From Thermodesulfobacteriota bacterium (GTDB taxonomy: Bacteria; Desulfobacterota; WTBG01; CAIYCZ01; CAIRTM01), in contig JANQGV010000165.1 of NCBI GenBank assembly GCA_028282925.1, positions 1 through 59,359 on the forward strand: 59,359 bases of DNA, read 5' to 3'. The notes beneath the pieces are model-generated. The model saw only the letters and a program-made list of their open reading frames with translations, did no database searches and was not told the DNA's origin. Shown one piece after another: positions 26,465 to 35,257 of the stretch. How positions within the stretch are numbered: the first letter of the stretch is position 1; every line of letters starts with the position of its first letter. A program made the translations under genes and the position numbers.

Positions 26465-27504
26465 TTTTGCGGCCCTCCCTTCTGTCCCAGGTCAAGCAGC
26501 GGCAGGAGCGAACTTTGCTCAGGGTCCAGAATATACTTCGTGCCGAGTTTGGGCACCACATCCTCCATGGTTTCAAGGTACAGGCGCCGACGGGTTACGT
26601 CTTTGGCTTTGCTGTATTCCTTCCACAAATTCTCAAATCTGCTTGCATCACCTTTGGCCCGGTTGATACGCTCCAGTGCATAGCCTTCAGCGTCCTTGAT
26701 CATGCGCTCCGCATCACCCCGTGCTTCGGGAATGACCTTATTGTAGGCTTCCCGGGCCTGGTAAATTGTTTTTTCTTTTTCCTGCAGGGCCTGGTTGACC
26801 TCATTAAAAGACGGCTGCACCGGCTCCGGCACCGTTGTCTTTTTAAGCTCAAGGTTGACGATGGAAATACCGGTTTCGGCATCGTTCAAGGCCAGTTGCA
26901 AATCGTTTTTGGCGGTAGCGGCGATTTCCAGGCGCTCGGTTATCACCTCATTGATGCTGCGGTCGCCCACAACCCGGCGCATTATGGCCTCGGACAAATC
27001 CCTCAGGGTTTCGGTTACATTGCGGACCTTGAACAAAAACTTGTAGGGATCCCCTATCCGGTACTGGACGACCCAGGGCACCAAGGCGCAATTCAGATCG
27101 CCGGTCAGCATCAGCGACTCTCCCAGAAACTGCCGGTCTGCCGCATACTGGGTCCGGATGCCCGCCCGGAGGGTCCGGATACCGAACTCTTCGGTATAGA
27201 CATACTGCTCCTTGACCTTGGTAACTTTTTCGATACCCGCCGGAAATTTAAAGTTGGCCCCCGACGTTGCCAGCCTGACAAACTTGCCGAAACGCTGGAC
27301 GATACCCACTTCACCCGGCTGAATCGTATAAAAACAGGAATAGGCGATCATTGCCAAAACCACGAGCACAATCAATATGATTCCTGATATACCGCTTTTT
27401 GAGAACCAGTTCTTGATTTTTTTCAAAACCTCTTCCAGATCGGGTGGCTGATCCTGCTTTTTCCATGGACCCTTCTGAATATTGTCGTCGTCATCCCAAG
27501 CCAT
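26461..27504 (-). CDS. hflK: HflK, membrane protease modulator
   Basis: The start is set at ATG 27504 (MAWDDDDN), seven bases after GAGAGGA; the open extension to 27519 lacks a ribosome site. A 347-residue protein with the typical acidic N-terminus, one membrane helix (ISGIILIVLVVLAMIAYSCFY, about 40-60), an SPFH domain and a long helical segment (EVNQALQEKEKTIYQAREAY). It forms the HflKC complex with the overlapping hflC product. Confidence 0.93.
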   Translation of the reverse strand: MAWDDDDNIQKGPWKKQDQPPDLEEVLKKIKNWFSKSGISGIILIVLVVLAMIAYSCFYTIQPGEVGIVQRFGKFVRLATSGANFKFPAGIEKVTKVKEQYVYTEEFGIRTLRAGIRTQYAADRQFLGESLMLTGDLNCALVPWVVQYRIGDPYKFLFKVRNVTETLRDLSEAIMRRVVGDRSINEVITERLEIAATAKNDLQLALNDAETGISIVNLELKKTTVPEPVQPSFNEVNQALQEKEKTIYQAREAYNKVIPEARGDAERMIKDAEGYALERINRAKGDASRFENLWKEYSKAKDVTRRRLYLETMEDVVPKLGTKYILDPEQSSLLPLLDLGQKGGPQK

Positions 27505-27854
27505 TGATAATCCTCTCATATTAAAATTTTAAGGACTAAGCTCCATCCCTCAATGAGGGAACATTAAATTTTACAAAAAAAACAAGCATTTTGTCAAGTT
27601 TTATAATTTTTTCCTTCAATTTTCCAGTTCTTTTTAAGGGCAATCGTATTTTTTCTTCAGCGCCTGAAATTCCACCGGAATCCCTGGAGCAACTCACAAC
27701 ATTCCAAAGCCCCAATTTCGCACGTGCCCGGCAGGAGCACCTTGAGGTGCGATTGATGAAACATGTGATTTTTACGGCCTTTATCGCGGCCATACTACCT
27801 TATGTAAAAGTGCTCTAACGTATACAACAATGTCTCCATCCCCGGTCTTAAGAG

Positions 27855-27885
27855 CGAAAAAGCCTCCCGAAAGGGAGGCTTTTCG
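27855..27885 (-). terminator. terminator of the por operon
   Basis: GCCTCCC and GGGAGGC arms around a GAAA tetraloop, extended by A/T pairing, lie 31 bases past the porB stop. The plus-strand A-run gives a U-tract in the porB transcript. The adjoining 27520-27850 stretch holds no supported gene. It contains one GCACCTTGAGGTGC hairpin at about 27740. Confidence 0.85.
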
Positions 27886-27916
27886 AATAGTGCCGGTACA
27901 TCTGACTGAAAAAGGC

Positions 27917-28834
27917 TTACTGGCCGCACTTTTTCAGGAGCGCTTCGTACTTTTCAGTCACCTTGGTCTGAATTTCGTCAATCAGATCGTCGGTGAGGTG
28001 GCGGAACCGGCCCTGGGCCTTGATGTAGTCGCGAATAGGCTTCAGTTCCTTGACCGTTTTGGTCAGGCGCCACTGGCCGTTCTCAACTTCATACAGCGGG
28101 AAAATACCGGTTTCAACCGCCATGCGTCCCAGCTCAATACCCATCTCGGGTTTTGAGCGCCAGCCGGTGGGACATACCGAGTAAATGTGCAGATATGAAG
28201 GCCCTTTTGTTTCCTGGGCTTTCTTGACCTTTTTAGCCAAATCGCTGGCATAGCTGGGACAGGCCGTGGCAACATAGGGAATATTATGTGCCGCGGCAAT
28301 GGCCGGCATGTCCTTTTTCCAGGTAACCTGGCCGATACTGTTTTTCCCGGTCGGGGATGTCGTTGTGGTTGCTCCGAATGGTGTGGCACTGGAACGCTGG
28401 ATACCCGTGTTCATATAGGCCTCATTGTCAAAGCAGACATTGATAAAATTATGGCCGCGTTCCATAGCTCCGGAAAGAGCCTGAAAACCGATATCACAGG
28501 TTGCTCCGTCTCCACCCATGGCAACAACGTTCACATCCTGTTTGGGACCCCGGTTTTTACGCTTCATGGCCCTCAATCCCGCTTCAATCCCGGAGGCAAC
28601 AGCTGCGGTATTCTCAAAAAGGGTATGAATCCAGGGAACCATCCAGTTGGTTGTAGGCAGCGGAGAAGAGACGATCTCCATGCAGCCCGTGGCATTGGCA
28701 ATAATTGTGTCTTTTCCAAGCGCTTTACAGACCTGACGCACTGCCAGCACTTCAACACACCCGATACAGGCACGATGGCCCGGAGAAAAAAGCTCACCAC
28801 CATCTTTCAGCTTTTGTAGTGTTTGCTCGTTCAT
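27917..28834 (-). CDS. porB: pyruvate:ferredoxin oxidoreductase, beta (TPP-binding) subunit
   Basis: A 305-residue subunit that binds thiamine diphosphate and one 4Fe-4S cluster. Cysteines are seen in HRACIGCVEVL and ATGCME, with a later CPTGW. The TPP/Mg motif is GGDGATCDIGFQALSGAMERGHNFINVCFDNEAYMN split across residues about 105-140. It overlaps porA by four bases and closes the porG-porD-porA-porB operon. Pyruvate is the likely substrate by overall similarity; another 2-oxoacid cannot be excluded. Confidence 0.92.
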   Translation of the reverse strand: MNEQTLQKLKDGGELFSPGHRACIGCVEVLAVRQVCKALGKDTIIANATGCMEIVSSPLPTTNWMVPWIHTLFENTAAVASGIEAGLRAMKRKNRGPKQDVNVVAMGGDGATCDIGFQALSGAMERGHNFINVCFDNEAYMNTGIQRSSATPFGATTTTSPTGKNSIGQVTWKKDMPAIAAAHNIPYVATACPSYASDLAKKVKKAQETKGPSYLHIYSVCPTGWRSKPEMGIELGRMAVETGIFPLYEVENGQWRLTKTVKELKPIRDYIKAQGRFRHLTDDLIDEIQTKVTEKYEALLKKCGQ

Positions 28835-30006
28835 TCTCTTACTCCAATAGTTTCGTATTGTATATCAAGGTTATTATCAATAATTTCGCGTCCGCGGCTG
28901 AACATCTGCTCGAACTGCTCCGGCGTAATGTCGCGGCCGCCCAGGCCTCCGATAAAATTAACAACCGGTTTCTGCTCTTTTGAGCCGTACAGGGCCGACT
29001 TGATTTCGGAACAGAGCGGTCCACCGGGGCCGCCGTAGGAAATACAGCGGTCGAAAACGATAAGTTTTTCGGCATCCTTCACTGCATCACGCAGTTCATC
29101 AAAGGGAAACGGACGCCACAGGCGCATGCGCACGAGACCGACTTTTTCGCCCTTGGCGCGCAGGGTGTCAACGGCAACCGTGGCTGTTTCGGTAAAGCTG
29201 CCGATGGCGATCAGCAGGGTATCGGCATCTTCGGTCTTGTAGGTTTCAACCGGTTTATACTGGCGGCCGAAACGCTCGCCGAATTCGTTCCAGACCTTTA
29301 TGATGGTTTGCTTGGAAGGCCGCAGCGCTTCTTCCTGCGACTTCCGGCATTCGGTATACAGCACGGGCGGTGCAAAAGCGCCCATGGTTACCGGTTTATT
29401 GGGATCAAGGGGATGCGGAAAATTCATCGGGGGAATAAAGTCACCGATGTCATCTTTCTCCAGCATTTCCAGCGGCTCGACAACGTGGGACACATTGAAT
29501 CCGTCCATGTGCACCATTACCGGGAACAGCACGTTGGGGTCTTCGGCAATCTTGAACGCACACAGTGAAAGATCGAACACTTCCTGGGCGTTTTCCGTAA
29601 AATACTGAATCCAGCCGCAGTCACGGGTTGCCATAACATCAGAGTGGTCGCCCCAGACATTGAGCGGTCCGGAAAGGGCGCGGTTTGATACGGCCATAAC
29701 AATGGGAAGCCGCATTGATGAAGCTATATACAGCACCTCGTGCATCAGCTCCAGCCCCTGGCCGGCGGTTGCCGTAAACGTACGTGCGCCTGCTGCTGCC
29801 GAACCGAGGCAGGCACTCATGGCTGAATGCTCTGATTCAACACAAATAAACTCCGCATTAAGCTCGCCGTCGGCAACGACTTCGGAGAGATGTTCAACGA
29901 TATGTGTCTGAGGGGTGATAGGATAGGCCGCCACCACATCAACATCTGCCAGTATTGCAGCATCGGCAATGGCAAATGAGGCCTCAGTTCCTACTCGCTT
30001 GCTCAT
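28831..30006 (-). CDS. porA: pyruvate:ferredoxin oxidoreductase, alpha subunit
   Basis: A 391-residue subunit with the pyrimidine-binding domain of 2-oxoacid oxidoreductases. Typical stretches are AYPITPQTHIVEHLSE near residue 35, ESEHSAMSACLGSAAAGARTFT near 58 and SNRALSGPLNVWGDHSDVM near 110. A C-terminal transketolase-like domain follows (VGLVRMRLWRPFPFDELRD). It begins one base after porD (shared base at 30006) and overlaps porB, so all four subunits are likely made together for anaerobic pyruvate oxidation or synthesis. Confidence 0.93.
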   Translation of the reverse strand: MSKRVGTEASFAIADAAILADVDVVAAYPITPQTHIVEHLSEVVADGELNAEFICVESEHSAMSACLGSAAAGARTFTATAGQGLELMHEVLYIASSMRLPIVMAVSNRALSGPLNVWGDHSDVMATRDCGWIQYFTENAQEVFDLSLCAFKIAEDPNVLFPVMVHMDGFNVSHVVEPLEMLEKDDIGDFIPPMNFPHPLDPNKPVTMGAFAPPVLYTECRKSQEEALRPSKQTIIKVWNEFGERFGRQYKPVETYKTEDADTLLIAIGSFTETATVAVDTLRAKGEKVGLVRMRLWRPFPFDELRDAVKDAEKLIVFDRCISYGGPGGPLCSEIKSALYGSKEQKPVVNFIGGLGGRDITPEQFEQMFSRGREIIDNNLDIQYETIGVRE

Positions 30007-30299
30007 TACTTTTCCTCCTGTTCAATTGTTATTGCCCCTTTGGGACACTCGTGGGCACAAATGCCGCACCCTTTACACCAGTACAGATCGGCTTCGTAAT
30101 AACCCTCTTCATCCTGTACAATACAGGGCTCCGGACAGAAACCGAAGCAGCGACCGCATTTTACGCATTTGGCTTTGTCCCAGACCGGAACCTGGGAGCG
30201 CCAGTCGCCGGTTTTGTATTGCGCTGCACTTCCCGGCTCGTGGATAATACAACCCACGGTGATATCTTTCCAGGTCATTTCAAAATCTTTTTTTGCCAC
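30006..30299 (-). CDS. porD: pyruvate:ferredoxin oxidoreductase, delta (2x4Fe-4S) subunit
   Basis: A 97-residue ferredoxin-like subunit carrying electrons from the enzyme to ferredoxin. The start is GTG 30299, one base after the porG stop and seven bases after GGAGGAG; the open frame upstream overlaps porG and is rejected. Two complete clusters are encoded: CVKCGRCFGFCPEPC and CKGCGICAHECPKG. Gene order and spacing place it inside the por operon. Confidence 0.93.
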   Translation of the reverse strand: MAKKDFEMTWKDITVGCIIHEPGSAAQYKTGDWRSQVPVWDKAKCVKCGRCFGFCPEPCIVQDEEGYYEADLYWCKGCGICAHECPKGAITIEQEEK

Positions 30300-30300
30300 G

Positions 30301-30852
30301 TCAGTTCTCCTCCATCTTGGTTTCTTCAAATGCTTTCTGGCAGACCGTGATGTTCTTTTCGGCGATCCTGCCAAAGCGGTGCTTAAGGGGCTCAATGAGG
30401 GAGTCCATGTCAACAAGGCCGGTTGCTTTCACCAGCGCCCCGATCATGGTCGTGTTGGTGATCGGCAGGCCCAGCACCTCGCGGGCGATATTGGTTGCAT
30501 CAACAGTTGCCGTTTTGGCCGTAATGTTATGCTCTTTTTTGATTTGATCGATGGGCTTTTTGGTATTGATAACGATAATACCGCCCTCTTTCAATCCCGA
30601 GGTAACATTGGCAACGTCAATCAACGATGGGTCGAGCACGACGACCACATCCGGCTCGCGGATCTCATAGCGGGCCTTAATTGGAGCATCATCAACCCTG
30701 ATGAATGACAGAACGGGTGCTCCGCGCCGTTCCGGTCCAAAGCTTGGAAAGGCCTGGGCGTATTTCCCTTCACTAATTGCCGCCAGAGCAACCAGTTCGG
30801 CAGAGGTAACACCTCCCTGCCCGCCTCTTCCGTGAATTCTTACTTCAATCAT
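30301..30852 (-). CDS. porG: pyruvate:ferredoxin oxidoreductase, gamma subunit
   Basis: A 183-residue subunit with the family start EVRIHGRGGQGGVTSAELVA, FPSFGPERRGAPVLSFIR near residue 36 and the closing MIGALVKATGLVD segment. It is the first gene of the por operon, preceded by AGGAGGAC and a near-consensus sigma-70 promoter at 30919-30948. Confidence 0.93.
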   Translation of the reverse strand: MIEVRIHGRGGQGGVTSAELVALAAISEGKYAQAFPSFGPERRGAPVLSFIRVDDAPIKARYEIREPDVVVVLDPSLIDVANVTSGLKEGGIIVINTKKPIDQIKKEHNITAKTATVDATNIAREVLGLPITNTTMIGALVKATGLVDMDSLIEPLKHRFGRIAEKNITVCQKAFEETKMEEN

Positions 30853-30918
30853 ATAGAGTCCTCCTGTCTAAACTCAATCTATTCCCCTCGACACATACTG
30901 CCGTGAAAAAGAATGGGT

Positions 30919-30948
30919 ATTATAATCATACTCCCTGCCGTTTGTCAA
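30919..30948 (-). promoter_or_regulatory. sigma-70 promoter of the por operon
   Basis: On the minus strand, a perfect TTGACA (30948-30943) and a perfect TATAAT (30924-30919) are separated by 18 bases, about 70 bases upstream of porG. No operator-like palindrome is obvious around it. Confidence 0.75.
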
Positions 30949-31023
30949 CGCATTAACAAAGGAAAAATGAACAATTATACAATTAAGATCATTTAACCAC
31001 GATTCATACCAGTATAGCATAAA

Positions 31024-31623
31024 TTATTTCATTTTGTGCCGCCCTTCAAGAGCATTTTTTAAAGCCATCTGATCGGCATATCCGATGTCTCCGCCGGGAG
31101 TTACCCCCTGGGCTATGCGGGTCACCAGCACATCATAGGCTCTGAGCTGGTCGGCGATATACACGGCCGTGGCATTGCCGTTCATTGTCGGATTTGTGGC
31201 AAGGATAATCTCGCTGATGGCGTCCTGCTGGACGCGCTGCACCAGCTCCTTTATGCGCAATTGATCAGGCCCGATTCCGTCGATGGGGGCGATGGCGCCG
31301 TGCAGTACATGGTACGTCCCGGCAAATCCTCCCGTCCGTTCCACGGACAGGATATCGGCCGGCGTTTCCACCACACAAACACTGGTTGCGTCCCGGACCG
31401 GGTTGGCACACACCTGGCACAGTTCACTTTCGGAATAGTTGAAACACCGGCTGCAAAAACAGATTTTCTCGCGGGTCAGGACGATACTGCGGGCCAGTTC
31501 AAGGGCGTCTTCTTTGGGGCAGTTCACCAGAAACAGCGCCAGGCGGGTGGCGGTTTTTTCACCGACGCCGGGCAGGTGTGTCAGGCACCGCACCAGGTGC
31601 TGAATGGGGTTGTCGGCGTTCAT
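31024..31623 (-). CDS. recR: recombination protein RecR
   Basis: RecR works with RecO/RecF to load RecA at gaps. The start is ATG 31623 (MNADNPIQ), just after GAGGG; the longer frame to 31662 overlaps ybaB and is rejected. The 199-residue protein shows the HhH segment LTHLPGVGEKTATRLALF, the zinc finger CSRCFNYSESELCQVC and the Toprim domain (VVETPADILSVERTGGFAG). It is the last gene of the dnaX-ybaB-recR group. Confidence 0.95.
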   Translation of the reverse strand: MNADNPIQHLVRCLTHLPGVGEKTATRLALFLVNCPKEDALELARSIVLTREKICFCSRCFNYSESELCQVCANPVRDATSVCVVETPADILSVERTGGFAGTYHVLHGAIAPIDGIGPDQLRIKELVQRVQQDAISEIILATNPTMNGNATAVYIADQLRAYDVLVTRIAQGVTPGGDIGYADQMALKNALEGRHKMK

Positions 31624-31630
31624 GCGGCCC

Positions 31631-31942
31631 TCACAGATTGAGGCCGGGGATCCGCAGACCACCGGTTATTTTACTCAGTTCTTCCTGCATCAGGTTACGC
31701 GATGACCGCAGGGCTTCATTAACAGCCGCCGTTACCAGGTCCTGCAGCATGTCCACATCTGCGGGGTCGACGACTTCCGGGGCAATGCGGATTGAAACAA
31801 TTTCCTGCCTGCCGTTTGCCGTCACCGTTACCATACCGGCCCCGGAAGAAGCTTCAACCGTTTTACCGGCCAGTTCTTCCTGCACGCCGGCGATCTTTTC
31901 CTGCATTTTCTGGGCCTGTTTCATCATGCCGCTTAAATCCAT
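31631..31942 (-). CDS. ybaB: YbaB/EbfC nucleoid-associated protein
   Basis: A 103-residue DNA-binding dimer of the YbaB/EbfC family, with the typical start MDLSGMMKQAQKMQEKIAGV, the central GMVTVTANGRQEIVSIRI and the C-terminal DLVTAAVNEALRSSRNLM helix. It lies between dnaX and recR, with a 7-base gap before recR. This arrangement is conserved across bacteria. Confidence 0.95.
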   Translation of the reverse strand: MDLSGMMKQAQKMQEKIAGVQEELAGKTVEASSGAGMVTVTANGRQEIVSIRIAPEVVDPADVDMLQDLVTAAVNEALRSSRNLMQEELSKITGGLRIPGLNL

Positions 31943-31954
31943 TACCTATCTCCC

Positions 31955-33604
31955 TTACGCATCATCCGTGCGAATATCTACTATTTTACCGTTAAAGGTC
32001 TCCATCACTTTTTGAATAACGGGGTTATGCATTGCCTGGGTCTGGCGTTTTTTTTTCAGCTCTTCCCGGTCGTCAATCACCTGCTGTTTTTTTTTTTGAT
32101 CCCGGGAGGCCGTGATCGCTACCTGCATCTGCCTGCCGAAAAACTCCGTACACCAGGCAACAAGCCTTTTCTCGTTTTCCGGCTCCTTCATCTGGTCGAG
32201 GAAAAACGAGCCGGCAGGCAGGCTGATGGTCACGGTCTGATCGCCCGTGAGCGCTACGCTGCCGTGGGCCAGCTTGGACGCGGTGGGGGGATGTTTTTTG
32301 GCAATAAAGGACAGCAGGGCCTCCCCGTCACTGTCTGAAGGAGCGCCTGCCGGTGCCGCTTCAACGGCGGCCCCGCCCTGTTCGGCCGGCTGCGGTCTTT
32401 TCCGCGGCGGCGCACTGGGCTGAGGGGGCGCAACAGAGGCCGCCGCCGGAGAAACGCCCCCGCCGGAGGCAAGGCTTTCTATCTTATCGATGGCCTCATC
32501 CAGCAGCATCGCCTGTTTACAGTGGACCATTTCCAGCAAACAAAGCTCCAGCGCAATTCGGGGAAAACGGGAACGCACCATTTCCGGTTCGGATGCAAAA
32601 CAGAGCCGAAAACAGCGCAGCAACTCCTCCAGGGATACGCGCCCGGCAAACCCTTCCAACTGCTTCAGGTCCTCATCGGCCAGGTCGACCAGCCTGGCGG
32701 AACTGCCGGCCGACTTTATCACCAGCAGGTCCCGCAGCAATTCCAGAAAGCTGAAATAGAACTGTTTCAGGTCGACACCGTATTCATATACTTCGGACAG
32801 ACCCTCGATCACCTCCTGGGCATTTTCCTCCAGCACGGCTTCAAGCACCCGGTAGAGAAAGCGGCGGTCGATATGACCGAGCAACTCCTCAAGATCTTCA
32901 TCTTTGACCGTGCCACCGCAATAGGCAATGGCACGCTCAAGCAGGGTCTGGGCGTCCCGCATGCTCCCGTCGGATTCACGGGCAATCAAAAACAGCCCCC
33001 GCTGGCTTATAGTCACCTCTTCATTGCGGGCGATCTCGGTCAGGTGGGCCGCTATTTCCTTAATGGGAATGCGTTTAAAATCGAACCGCAGGCAGCGGGA
33101 AATAATGGTATCGGGTATTTTGTGCGGCTCGGTGGTAGCGAACATAAAAATGACATGCTCGGGGGGTTCTTCCAGGGTCTTCAGCAGCGCGTTGAACGCC
33201 GATGTGGACAGCATGTGCACTTCGTCGATGATATAAATCTTGTAACGGTCGCGGGACGGCAGGTATTTGATATTTTCCCGCAGAGTCCGGATGTCGTCGA
33301 CCCCGGTATTGGAGGCACCGTCGATCTCGTGCACATCGAGGCTGTTGCCGGCCGTAATTTCCCGGCACGAAACACACTCCCCGCAGGGCGACTCGGTCGG
33401 GCCCGTATGGCAGTTCAGGGCCTTTGCCAGTATGCGGGCGATGGAGGTCTTGCCCACCCCCCGCTCACCGGTAAAGAGAAATGCGTGGGCGATACGCTTG
33501 TCCCGGATGGCGTTTTTCAGGGTCCGGGTGACATGCTGCTGCCCCACAACATTTTCAAACAGTTGCGGGCGGCATTTTCTGGCTATAACTTTGTATGAAG
33601 ACAT
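31955..33604 (-). CDS. dnaX: DNA polymerase III subunit gamma/tau
   Basis: A 549-residue clamp-loader subunit. The AAA+ part has Walker A FTGERGVGKTSIAR near residue 44, a C4 zinc module (CHTGPTESPCGECVSC, about 64-79), Walker B IIDEVHML near 124 and sensor ATTEPHKIP near 155. A Pro/Ala-rich linker (about 380-425) leads to a tau-like C-terminal domain. Runs of 11 and 9 adenines occur near the 3' end (32087-32097 and 32048-32056 on this strand). They could allow slippage, but only the last 40 or so codons would be affected. Confidence 0.95.
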   Translation of the reverse strand: MSSYKVIARKCRPQLFENVVGQQHVTRTLKNAIRDKRIAHAFLFTGERGVGKTSIARILAKALNCHTGPTESPCGECVSCREITAGNSLDVHEIDGASNTGVDDIRTLRENIKYLPSRDRYKIYIIDEVHMLSTSAFNALLKTLEEPPEHVIFMFATTEPHKIPDTIISRCLRFDFKRIPIKEIAAHLTEIARNEEVTISQRGLFLIARESDGSMRDAQTLLERAIAYCGGTVKDEDLEELLGHIDRRFLYRVLEAVLEENAQEVIEGLSEVYEYGVDLKQFYFSFLELLRDLLVIKSAGSSARLVDLADEDLKQLEGFAGRVSLEELLRCFRLCFASEPEMVRSRFPRIALELCLLEMVHCKQAMLLDEAIDKIESLASGGGVSPAAASVAPPQPSAPPRKRPQPAEQGGAAVEAAPAGAPSDSDGEALLSFIAKKHPPTASKLAHGSVALTGDQTVTISLPAGSFFLDQMKEPENEKRLVAWCTEFFGRQMQVAITASRDQKKKQQVIDDREELKKKRQTQAMHNPVIQKVMETFNGKIVDIRTDDA

Positions 33605-33655
33605 AGAACGAAGCCCGGAACACTATCAGGAAATTTGATTTGAGCAATAAAAAAA

Positions 33656-33753
33656 TTAGCCGGATACACCGAACACACAGACTCGCTGCTACCGTTGCTT
33701 CCTTCCGGACCTGGCGGAGTTCGCGGCTCCTCTGTTGTTCAGGATCCGGCTAA
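33656..33753 (-). ncRNA. ffs: signal recognition particle RNA (small bacterial type)
   Basis: The minus strand carries the universally conserved SRP hairpin GTCCGGAAGGAAGCA and GGTAGC in a structure closed by a 10-bp stem TTAGCCGGAT/ATCCGGCTAA (33656-33665 with 33744-33753). A run of U follows the 3' end as terminator. About 98 nt, the 4.5S type, lying just upstream of dnaX. Confidence 0.93.
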
Positions 33754-33792
33754 ATCGTTATCTTCTTTATGTATACACCTGAAAGGAATTAC

Positions 33793-33883
33793 TGGCGGAG
33801 AGAGAGGGATTCGAACCCTCGGTACGCGTTAACGCACACACGATTTCCAGTCGTGCACCTTCAGCCAACTCGGCCATCTCTCC
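33793..33883 (-). tRNA. tRNA-Ser(GGA)
   Basis: A complete 91-nt class II tRNA with encoded CCA. The acceptor stem GGAGAGA pairs with TCTCTCC, the D-arm is TGGCCGAGTTGG, the anticodon loop CTGGAAA gives GGA (33848-33846), a long variable arm follows, and the T-arm is GGTTCGAATCC. The 5' end lies inside the 3' end of tadA. Confidence 0.96.
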
Positions 33884-34364
33884 GCATAGTTCGTTTCTGT
33901 TCAAAAAAATCCTGCAACAGGAAACCGCATTCCTTCTCCAGCACGCCGCCCCTGACATCGAACCGGTGATTCAGCGTATCACTACCGGCAAAATCAAAAA
34001 CCGACCCTGCCGCTCCGGTGCGGGGGTCATAGGCGCCGAAAACCAGTCGTGCGATGCGGGCCTGTATGAGCGCGCCCATGCACATAATACACGGCTCAAG
34101 GGTCACATACAACTCCGTATCGGTCAAGCGGTAATTGCCCACCTGTTGCCCGGCCTGCCGCAACACCATAATTTCAGCGTGGGCGCTGGGGTCGTGCAAG
34201 GTTATGGAGCTGTTGTATCCGCGGGCCAGTATTTCACCGTCTTTAACAAGTACGGCCCCGATCGGCACTTCCTGCTGCTGCCGGGCTTTTCCCGCTTCCC
34301 GGAGGGCCTCCCGCATGAACCGCTCGTCCTGTCTGCTGCTGTCTGTATGCATATCCCGCTGCAT
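33861..34364 (-). CDS. tadA: tRNA-specific adenosine deaminase
   Basis: TadA converts A34 of tRNA-Arg(ACG) to inosine. Zinc-site motifs are intact: HAEI in SAHAEIMVLR (His/Glu) and PCIMC in TLEPCIMCMGAL. The start is uncertain; ATG 34364 and ATG 34352 both give about 163-167 residues, and neither has a strong ribosome site. The frame to 34496 adds unrelated residues. The last 23 bases overlap the 5' end of tRNA-Ser on the same strand, so the final residues (MRRDGRVG) are read from tRNA sequence. Confidence 0.9.
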   Translation of the reverse strand: MQRDMHTDSSRQDERFMREALREAGKARQQQEVPIGAVLVKDGEILARGYNSSITLHDPSAHAEIMVLRQAGQQVGNYRLTDTELYVTLEPCIMCMGALIQARIARLVFGAYDPRTGAAGSVFDFAGSDTLNHRFDVRGGVLEKECGFLLQDFFEQKRTMRRDGRVG

Positions 34365-34455
34365 ATGTACATTAGACGTTGAAATGTAACACAATACACG
34401 GTCAAAGTCAATAATCACGGGCCGCCGGAAAACACAAAAGACCGCTTGATGCGAC

Positions 34456-34487
34456 AAAAAAAGGCCTGTTTCATGACAAACAGACCT
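34456..34487 (-). terminator. terminator of the nrdD-nrdG operon
   Basis: A stem of AGGcCTGTTT (34462-34471) with AAACAGaCCT (34478-34487), one mismatch, is followed on the minus strand by seven U. It lies about 30 bases past the nrdG stop. Confidence 0.75.
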
Positions 34488-34517
34488 CATGGTCATTGGA
34501 GGATCAACAGTGAAAAA

Positions 34518-35231
34518 TTACGGCTGCAACCCGATCAGCCTGTCCACCTGGTCTTGAAAAACGCCGATCTCTTCTTCCGAAAACGGCTTCAGGTCCTGCA
34601 GGCTGGGATCAAGGAGGGCGCTTGACGGGCTGAAATTCTGAACGCGCAGTTTCTGGGCTCCATTCAGATCCCTGGCAAGCTTGTAGATTTCTTCGGGACC
34701 ATGATAGGTCGGAACCACGGTGACCCTGAATTCATGCTGAACCGCACGGCTGCTCAGCAACAGGTCGATACTCTCTTTGACGGTGTCGATCATATGGGCA
34801 GTACCGGTGATCTTACAGTAGCTCTGTTCATCCAGGCACGACTTAACGTCCATGGCAACATAATCCAGTAGGTCCTCTTCAATAAGCGTTTTGAGAATTG
34901 TGGGATTGCTGCCGTTGGTATCGATTTTGGTGAGAAAACCCTGCTTTTTCAAAAACCTGAAAACATCGGGCAGAGACGGATGCAGGGTGGGTTCTCCTCC
35001 GGACACGCACACCCCGTCTATCCACCCCTTTTGGCTTATCAGATGTGACGCAATGTCCTCCCAGGCCACATCCTGCAGGGCATCAGGACGCATAACCAGA
35101 TCGGCATTGTGGCAATAGGGGCAGCGGAAGTTGCACCGCGAGAAAAAGATGACCGAGCAGATTTTCCCCGGCCAGTCCACAAACGACGTCTCTATAAAAC
35201 CCTTTACCGGTATGTCTTTTATTTTTTCCAT
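34518..35231 (-). CDS. nrdG: anaerobic ribonucleotide reductase activating protein (radical SAM)
   Basis: NrdG cleaves SAM to put the glycyl radical on NrdD. The 237-residue protein has the radical-SAM cluster motif CNFRCPYC near residue 33, the GGE motif in VCVSGGEPTLHPS and a typical start KGFIETSFVDWPGKI. This longer, deltaproteobacterial or archaeal-like form is annotated as an NrdG-type activase. Downstream of nrdD with one small gene between. Confidence 0.93.
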   Translation of the reverse strand: MEKIKDIPVKGFIETSFVDWPGKICSVIFFSRCNFRCPYCHNADLVMRPDALQDVAWEDIASHLISQKGWIDGVCVSGGEPTLHPSLPDVFRFLKKQGFLTKIDTNGSNPTILKTLIEEDLLDYVAMDVKSCLDEQSYCKITGTAHMIDTVKESIDLLLSSRAVQHEFRVTVVPTYHGPEEIYKLARDLNGAQKLRVQNFSPSSALLDPSLQDLKPFSEEEIGVFQDQVDRLIGLQP

Positions 35232-35257
35232 GGAATTCCCGGCGCGATACCTGGAGC

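Noticed and set aside
27536-27793. 85-codon minus-strand frame between hflK and the por terminator
   Set aside because: No ribosome site, no conserved motif, cysteine/arginine-rich random composition.
30301-30416. Longer N-terminal form of PorD reaching 30416
   Set aside because: It would overlap porG by over 100 bases; the GTG at 30299 has a strong Shine-Dalgarno and gives the normal length.
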